Below, one piece after another: positions 57,430-64,000 of a stretch of 64,000 bases of DNA. This DNA comes from Armigeres subalbatus (lineage: Eukaryota; Arthropoda; Insecta; Diptera; Culicidae). The stretch's first letter is position 1; every line of letters begins with the position of its first letter. The stretch lies in assembly GCF_024139115.2 (NCBI RefSeq), contig NW_026942946.1:186001-250000 (forward strand), read 5' to 3'. Position numbers and translations under genes: made by a program. The notes under the pieces were generated by a model. That model had not been told where the DNA came from, made no database searches, and worked only from the letters and a program-made list of their open reading frames with translations.

Positions 57430-60400
57430 GTTGGGACCAGTTATTACTTCAGGATTTCTACAGGAGTTCCTTCGAAGATTAATCTAGAAGTTTTCCGGAG
57501 ATTCCTCCTGAAGTTCCTTCGAAAATTCCTGCAGGAGCTCATTCGAGATCCCACCAGAAGTTATTTTGGATATTTCTAGGAATCTCCTAAGAACTTCTGG
57601 AGGAATCTCCTACGGAACTTTGGAGGAATCACCCAAGAAAATTTCTGGAGGAATATCAGGAAAACTTCTAGAAAATCTACTAAGTAACTCCTGGAGTATG
57701 TAAATCTATAGGAATGCCTGGAGGAATCTCCGAAGAAACTCGTGCAAGAATCTTCGCAGGAACTCGTAGAGGAATCTCCGAATGAATACCAGTTAAATCT
57801 CCAAAGAAACTCCTGCAGGAATCTCTAAAGGAACTCTTGCAGAAATCTTCGAAGGAACTCCTGAAGGAATCTCCGAAAGGGACTATTGGAGAAATCTATG
57901 AAGAAACTACTGGAGGAATCTACGAAGAAACTATTGGAGAAATATCAGAAGGAATGCCTGGAAGTCTTCGTAGTAACTTCTAGATGCATATCTGAAAGAA
58001 TTTCTGTAGGAATCTACGATGAAAATTCTGGAGGAATCATCGAAGAAACTCCAGGAGCAATCTGCGAAGAAACTCCTAGAAGAATCTCCGATAGAACTCC
58101 TGTAGGATTCCCCAAAGAAAATCCTGCAGGGATCTTCGAAGGAACTGCTGCAGGAATGTTCGAAGGAACTCCTGGAGGAATCTCCGAGAAGACTTCTGGA
58201 AAATCTACGAAGTAACTCCTAGAAGAATCTCCGAAGGAACTGTTGGAACAATCTCCAAAGGAACTATCGGAGAAATCTCTGAAGCAACTCCTGGAAGAAT
58301 CTTCGAAGGAACTGCTGGAGAAATTTCCGAAGTAACACCTAGATGGATCTCTAAAAGAATTCCTGTGGGAATCTCCGAGGGAAATCCTAGAGGAATCTTC
58401 GAAGAAACTATTGTAGGAACCTCCTAGAGAATTTTTAGAGGAATCTCCGAAGAAACTCCTACAGTAATCTCCAAAGAAACTCTTGCAGGAATCTCCGAAA
58501 AAAATCCTGGTGATATCGTCGTGGGAACAGCTGGAGGAATCTCCGAAGGAACTGTTGCAGGAATCTTCGGAAGAATTCCTGCAGGAATCACTGAAGGTTT
58601 CTTATTGAAATCTCCGAAGTATTCCCGTAGAAATATCTTAAAAAGTTTCTCTTAGAAATCTCAAATGGATTCCCATCGAGACCTCAAAAGGATTTCGAAT
58701 CCCAGAGGGATTCCTATCGAAATCTCGGAAGTATATCCGTTGAAGTATCAAATGTTTCCACGGGATCCTAAAAGGATTTTCACCGAGGGGTTTCTCAAAG
58801 AAACTCCTGCAGGAATCTTCGAAGGAACTCCTGCAGGGACCTCCAAAGGAACTGCTTCGAAGGCACTCATTAAGGAATCGCCGAAGTAACTCCTAGAGGA
58901 ATCTCCGAAAGAACTTCTAGAAAATCTACGAAGTGACTCCTGGACAGAAAAAACACTCTTGAAGAAATCTCCGAAGAATGTCCTGGATGAATATTAGAAG
59001 GAACTGCTGGAGGAATCTCCAAAAGAATTCCTGGAGGAAGAACATATTGGAGAAATCTCAGTAGGAATTCCTAGAGGAATCTCCTAAGTAACTCCTAGAT
59101 GAGTCTCTGAAAGAATTCCTGCGGAAATCTCCGAAGGAAATCCTGAAGGAATCTTCGAAGAAATTACTGGAGGAACCTCCTAAAGAATTTTTGGAGGAAT
59201 CTCCGAAGGAACTCCTGCATGAATTTCCGAAAGAACTCCTGGCGGAACTTCCAAAGGAACTCCTGGACGAACCTCCGAAGGAACTGCTGGAGGAATCTCC
59301 GAAGAAACTGATGGAGGAATCTTCGGAAGAACTTCCTTCGAAATCTCAAATGTAAAAAATGATTACGAACCACAGAAGGATTCCTATCGAAATCTCGGAA
59401 GTGTATCCGTTGAAGTCTCAAATGTTTTTAGAAGAATCTAGAATGAATGCTAGAAGAATCTTCAAAAGAACTCCAGCAGGGATCTTCGAAAGAACTCCTG
59501 GAGCAATCGCCGAAGGAACTCCCGGGGATATCTCTGAAACAGTTTATGGAAAATCTACAAAGTAACTCCTGGAGGAATCTCCGAAGCAACTGCTGGAGGA
59601 ATCTCCGAAGTAAATTTTGGAGAAATCACCGAAGGAACTCCGGGAAGAATCTTCAAAAAAGTTATTGAAGAAATCTCAGTTCCGAAGGGAACTCCTAACG
59701 AATTCTTAGAGGAATAACCTAAGGCACTTTTGGAGGAATCTCCCAAAGAACTGCTAGAAAATCTCCTAAGTAACTCCTGAAGGAATCTCTAAAGAAACTC
59801 GTGCAGGAATCTTCGTAGGAATCTCCGAAAGGAACTCTTGGAGAAATCTTCGAAGAAACTCCAGGAGGAATCACCGAACAAACTCCTGAAGGAATCTCCG
59901 AAGGTAACTCTAGGAGAATTCTTCGAAGCAACTCCTGGAGGAGTCTCCGAAGGAACTGCTGAAGGAATCTTCAAAGGAACTTTTGGATGAATCTTCGAAG
60001 CAACTATTAGAGAAATTTCAGTAGGAATTCCTTGAGGAATCTCTGAAGTAACTCCTAGATGCATCTCTGAAAGAATTCCTGTAGGAATCTCCAGAGAAAA
60101 TCCTGGAAAATCTACGAAGTAACTCTTGGAGAAAGTTTTGAAGGAACTGCTGGAAGAATCTACGAAGGAGCTCTAGGAGAAATCTCCGAAGCAACTCTTG
60201 GAGGAATCTACGAAAGAACTGCTGGAGAAACCTCTGAAGGAGCTTCTGGAGGAATCTTCAAAGGAACTGCTGGAGGCATCGCCGAAGGAACTCTTGGAGA
60301 AATCTCCGAATGAACTCCTGGAGGAATCTTCGAAGGAACTATGTATCAGAGAAATCTCAGTAGGAATTCCTGGAGTAATCTCCGAATTAACTCCTAGATG

Positions 60401-60820
60401 CATCTCTGAAAGAATTTCTGTAGGAATCTCCGGAGAAAATCCTGAAGGTATCTTTGAAGGAACTACTGGAGGAATCTGCTAAGGATTTTTTGAAAGAATC
60501 TCCCAAGGAACTTCTGTAGGAATTTCCAAAAAATCTAAAATATCTCCTGCAGGAACTCCTGAAGGAATCTCTGTGGGGATTCCTGGAGAAATAACCGAAG
60601 AAATTCCTGCAGTAATCTTCAAAAGAAATTCTCGGAATAGCTCCTGCAGAAGTCTCAGTAAGCTTCTTTTTGAAATCTCATAAGTCCGTAGAAATTCTCC
60701 AAAAGTTTCCCTTCGGAATCTCAAATGAATTCCTATGGACCCTAAAAAGATTTGGAATCCTAGTAGGATTCCTATCGAAATCTCGGACGTATTTCCGTTG
60801 AAGTCTCAAATGTTTCCACG
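57430..60820. repeat. 24-bp minisatellite, inverted arm, copy 2
   Basis: Same as 43435-46805. Open frames such as 57886-58215 are identical to those in copy 1 and are repeat-derived. Confidence 0.9.
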
Positions 60821-60836
60821 GGTTTCCAAAAGGATT

Positions 60837-60994
60837 TCTCGCTTAATTTTTCAAAAGAATCTAAGTAACATTTTTTTCTCGAATTAATTTGAATAGCGCA
60901 ATCAACAGAACAACATGAAAGCTTTTGATTGCAGTACTCAAATTAATTCACGAAAAAATGTTACTTGGGTCCTTTTGAAAAGTTAAGCGAGATT
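60837..60994. repeat. Small foldback, copy 2 (well-paired arms)
   Basis: ctcgcttaatttttcaaaag pairs with ccttttgaaaagttaagcga, and gaattaatttgaat with the complementary inner part. The loop is about 25 bp (cagaacaacatgaaagc). The pairing is better than in copy 1. Confidence 0.75.
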
Positions 60995-61099
60995 TCCACC
61001 CTGGAAGAATCTCAGTAGGAATGCCTGGAGGAATCACCAAAGTAGTTCCTGAATGCATCTCTGAAAGTATTCCTGTAGGAAAAGAAACTACTGGAGGAT

Positions 61100-61800
61100 T
61101 CTCCAAAGGAATTAAAGTAAAGGTGCTCTACTGCTCTTCAGGGCATCATTGTAGCACACCTTCGCATTCTTTATCAGCTGTTTCAAAACACCAACCTTCA
61201 ACTGGGACAGAAGCGAGTGGACAAGCAAATATAACTAATAGCTGAAAAAATAAGTAGAGGTTTTCTATTGCTAATCACAAACCATTTTTTAAAAGTTAAA
61301 TATTATACTTACTAGCTGTCCAACTTTGAAAGCTCAAAATAAAGCTGCTCTATTCTTGCTCCAAAGTAGTTTCCAACAGATCCACCCTCTTGATAATCTC
61401 AATGCGATGGCTCATATATTGAGTGCCGTGAAGGAGGTCCAGACGTTCGAATTGTGTCAATCTGCTGAGGCATTTGATCCATTGATGGGCGTGGATGAGG
61501 CGTACTACACTAAACTTCCCTGCGGAATATTTTTATTAAACCACCTGGAGATATGCCGGATGACGGTGGTGGCGGAAGATGCAGATGCGGTGGCAGTGAT
61601 GACAAATGGTGTGAACGAAAATGATAACTGTGGTGATGATTGATGCGATCGTATGTACATTCAAAGTATTTGGAACGGGCATTTACATGCTGGGACTAAC
61701 ATCAGCCGAGGAGGGGGTGGTGTGCCTCTGTACCATCATATTGTGATTCGGATTATTAGCCGAATTTCTGCAACCGTTTGATGTTTGATGCTAGAGCTAT
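61100..61800 (+). pseudogene. Gene-like cargo of the 7.5-kb unit, copy 2, plus-strand frames
   Basis: The frame 61326-61643 follows the copy 1 protein for its first ~75 codons and then, because one A is missing, enters the phase used by the second frame of copy 1. A 4-nt insertion near 61639 and a change at 61711 break it downstream, where copy 1 stays open. Each copy is thus broken at a different place. Product unknown. Confidence 0.3.
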
Positions 61801-62199
61801 CAGAAGAAGGCGTGCCCGAAGGTGTAGAGCTGCCACGAAAGGACATCATTTGAAGAGCATCGCTTATTTGCACTTGAGCATCTACTATTTGCACTTGAGC
61901 GGATTAATGCAACGTGGTTGAAATAGATCAGGTGTCGGCGAACCAGGCGAACTTCCGGATATACTTGTTATTGTTTTTCAGGGTTAAGTTCCTGTAATGA
62001 CACAAAAAACATTTTGAACAATTAAGCTCGCAATAAAGTACATAGGAGATGATGATTACAATTTTTTTTAAATTGCTTTCGCCAAAAAAAATCTTACACG
62101 AGTGCTACATTAATACTGTCCTAGGTAACCATAAGCATTAAAATAAGCCATACGTGCGGCTATAAGGCTACCACAGGGCTAACAAACTTCATACTGGCT

Positions 62200-62635
62200 C
62201 TATAATAGCCCTATATAGCCGAAAAGGTGAAATAAAGTGCTAATGGTTACCTGGGGTGAAGTTATACTTCGATCGTAGGACACAACCGAGGCGGTGTCGG
62301 ACAGCAAACGTTCAATCTCCATCTTTTTTCCATGCGCTTTTTCTCCCGTTCGACGGGGATTTTTCTTCGACTCACCTTTGTAGCCACGACCACGGCTTCT
62401 GGAAAACAAGTAAATCGTTAAAATCTAACTTAATTAAAAAAATCGCTAGTTCTTACTTGAAAAAAGTAAACCAACATCGTCGTTTTTGCCGACGTTTAAT
62501 ATTTTCTCACCGAGAGCACTCAAGGAGCATCGAGAAGACAGCATAAAAAGAATGCTGTTCCTGTTTTCAGCTGTCATAATACAAGGCGCAAAAAAAAGAA
62601 AAAGAGCATAACAAACGAGTCAATGTTCTATGCTT
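62200..62635 (-). CDS. Possible two-exon minus-strand gene fragment, copy 2
   Basis: Homologous to 48155-48590. The 23-nt microexon-like segment, the gtgagt donor and the 5' donor (gtaagaac) are preserved. The polypyrimidine/acceptor region reads ttgttttccag. Exon 1 carries a 3-nt insertion that keeps phase. Product unknown. Confidence 0.3.
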
Positions 62636-62758
62636 TCTGAAGGGAAGCATAACTAACAGACCCTAACCAGAGCCTAACGCCTCACAGATTGTTACTCTGG
62701 GACATCAAAGCGCCAATAGGCTATTACACTCAGAAATATATTAATACTAAATAGATTA

Positions 62759-63498
62759 CACGGATAACTTCGTAAACTCATTAATGAGTAAAAATATAAC
62801 CATTTTTGGATCTTGTATTGAGCTGTCAGAAAATGGGGAAAATTTGACAACTTGAAGTGCGTGAAAAAACACCCATTTTGAGAATGTTGACCGACTTTGA
62901 AAACGTTTATTTGTAAACCCATAAATGGGTGAAAAAAGTCTTGTGAATTTTTCGTATCAAAATTAGCTACCAATTGCGTGTTGCGATGTGGCAGAAGTTT
63001 AAAGGATCTTAGTGACCGGATTATACGCGGAAACCATGGAGAAGTTTAAACGTAAGTAATTCAAAACATTTGCAATTAAATCTCAATAATATCTTGTTCG
63101 TTTTTGATTTATCAGGATCGAAACCAAAGGAAATGCACCTTCAACCACACCACGACGAGGGTTGCCTGGATTTAAAAATATCATAATATTACTTCATCAT
63201 ACATCATTATAATAAAATAAATAAGTGTGAGCATTTTATTTGTCGTACTCTTCCTTAAAACAGCAACAAATCCCATTTTCTTTATCCATTCTGGCTCCAT
63301 TCTCAAAAATGAGAGTTTTTTACCCATCATCAACAAAAATCGATTTTGAAAAATGGGTAAAAATGCAACATTTTTTGACATATTCTGCGTTTACTCATTA
63401 ATGAGTAAATCGTGGTTTACTCATTAAATGAGTAGATCCACTTATTCCCCGAAATGGGTGAAAATTTACCCTTTAATGAGTTTACGAGGTTATCCGTG
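62759..63498. mobile_element. 740-bp terminal-inverted-repeat element, CACGG ends
   Basis: The left end cacggataacttcgtaaact-cattaatgagtaaa matches the reverse complement of the right end cacggataacctcgtaaact-cattaaagggtaaa. TA lies on both sides (62757-62758, 63499-63500), so a TA duplication is possible; AGAT-based alternatives also fit. The interior has many ATGGGTA/ATGAGTA motifs and a small intron-containing ORF. The ends resemble those of the 49012-51135 element. Confidence 0.8.
63036..63186 (+). CDS. Putative 28-codon two-exon minigene inside the TIR element
   Basis: The ATG at 63036 is in strong Kozak context (aaaccATGG). Exon 1 ends at 63051, a 64-bp intron (gtaagtaa.. ..tttatcag, 63052-63115) follows, and exon 2 runs to TAA at 63184-63186. 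The product begins MEKFKRSKPKEMHLQPHHDE, with 28 residues in total. AATAAA lies 25-35 nt downstream. Intron size and splice sites are typical for mosquito genes. It is not a recognised family; it could be a captured first exon or a chance arrangement. Confidence 0.35.
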
Positions 63499-63500
63499 TA

Positions 63501-64000
63501 GATATCATACTAAATGTCTATTCGCCTGGTTGACCCCAAGCTTGTTTAACTGGCAACAATACGAGCATAGTATAACTTTTGTTTATACTACGTAAAGTAT
63601 AACTTTAAAATATTGAACATAGAATACTTTGCAAGAAATGTAGCATTGCTTTGTTTTTGTTATATTCAGCCTGTCAAAAAAACTAAATAAACAAATCAGA
63701 TTCTATTTTAAAATACATATTTATTTCCAAATTATAACAATCAATAAAATATATTATTTAAAACCATTATGCTGCTGTTCGATAACTTTCTCGAGGTTCG
63801 CAAAAGATGTTACAGCGATGGAAAAACGGAAAAGTCGATGTGGACTCCCGGTTGATGCTTTTGCATTCGCTTAGCATGTGAAAATGAATATCGCAAAAGA
63901 TTTTTGCCGATATGAAATCAATTCTACACTACCATCATGGCTGCTACTACACCGTGGGTAGTTGTGATGGTCAAAATACAGTTTTGCGTATCTTTCAAGT
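63501..64000. other. AT-rich sequence to window end
   Basis: Contains a small inverted repeat (agtataacttttgtttatac / gtataactt near 63567-63605). No gene is recognised. Confidence 0.4.

Larger units (their letters stand above)
55188..62702. repeat. 7.5-kb composite unit, copy 2
   Basis: Second copy of 41192-48660 in the same orientation with the same internal order. It ends at the same ..cagattgttactctggga, beyond which the two loci differ. Length 7515 against 7469 bp. Differences are mainly single-base indels at doubled letters, with a denser patch of substitutions around 58.6-58.8 kb and in the foldback. Confidence 0.9.

Noticed and set aside
55234..60724. The corresponding open frames in the second copy
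   Set aside because: Same minisatellite; identity with copy 1 frames reflects duplication of the array, not protein conservation.
52959..62717. 16-bp inverted match (attggcgctttgatgt at 52959-52974 and its complement at 62702-62717) at the right edge of copy 2
   Set aside because: One exact 16-bp match is near chance expectation for a window of this size; the neighbouring aatagcc similarity is suggestive only.

Overview
This is a repeat-dominated stretch of insect genome, almost certainly from an Aedes-type mosquito. The evidence is a tRNA-related SINE resembling Feilai, several classes of non-LTR retrotransposon, an errantivirus-like Ty3/gypsy element, a hAT MITE with an 8-bp target-site duplication, many foldback elements and possible introns of 60-64 bp. 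I find no bacterial operon structure, no rRNA, no functional tRNA, no CRISPR array and no intact protein-coding gene of normal size. Most open frames longer than 60 codons fall in short-period repeats or are frames of decayed transposons.

Layout. 1-12.46 kb: diverged GAATTC-rich minisatellite/satellite DNA, interrupted near 1.0-2.9 kb by ordinary sequence with one MITE-like inverted repeat and a SINE fragment. 12.5-15.4 kb: mostly unique sequence with a TATA-type promoter candidate, a 41-codon ORF, a MITE and a near-complete Feilai-like SINE. 15.4-21.7 kb: a family of diverged repeats of about 0.85 kb, a dead Tc1/mariner (ITmD37E-like) transposase and an 835-bp foldback made of CATTTGGCCGAA subrepeats. 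21.99-22.13 kb: hAT MITE.

22.39-38.98 kb: one minus-strand errantivirus-like LTR retrotransposon. Its LTRs are about 225 bp, a 4-bp GAGA flanks both ends, and gag, protease, RT/RNase H and env remnants appear in the expected order. It has been expanded to 16.6 kb by two large inverted-repeat insertions (24.1-28.5 kb), a minus-strand APE-type LINE (about 32.3-36.9 kb) and a GC-rich segment of unknown origin (30.1-30.6 kb).

40.6-41.2 kb: RTE-like LINE fragment. 41.19-48.66 kb and 55.19-62.70 kb: two direct copies of a 7.5-kb unit. Each unit has a 24-bp minisatellite arm, a core with a tRNA-related SINE, an inverted minisatellite arm, a small foldback, and a unique gene-like tail with open frames on both strands. 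Between the copies lie a 2.1-kb element with CACGG-type ends, foldbacks, and a GC-rich island that may be a decayed gene. 62.76-63.50 kb: a 740-bp element with related CACGG ends that carries what looks like a two-exon 28-codon minigene.

The elements do not form a pathway; the window records layered insertion. The most interesting points are the duplicated 7.5-kb composite unit with its gene-like cargo, the CACGG/ACCCATT-ATGGGT terminal-repeat family with possible spliced cargo, and the nested errantivirus. Many single-base indels between otherwise matching repeats suggest uncorrected long-read errors, so frameshifts here should be read cautiously.
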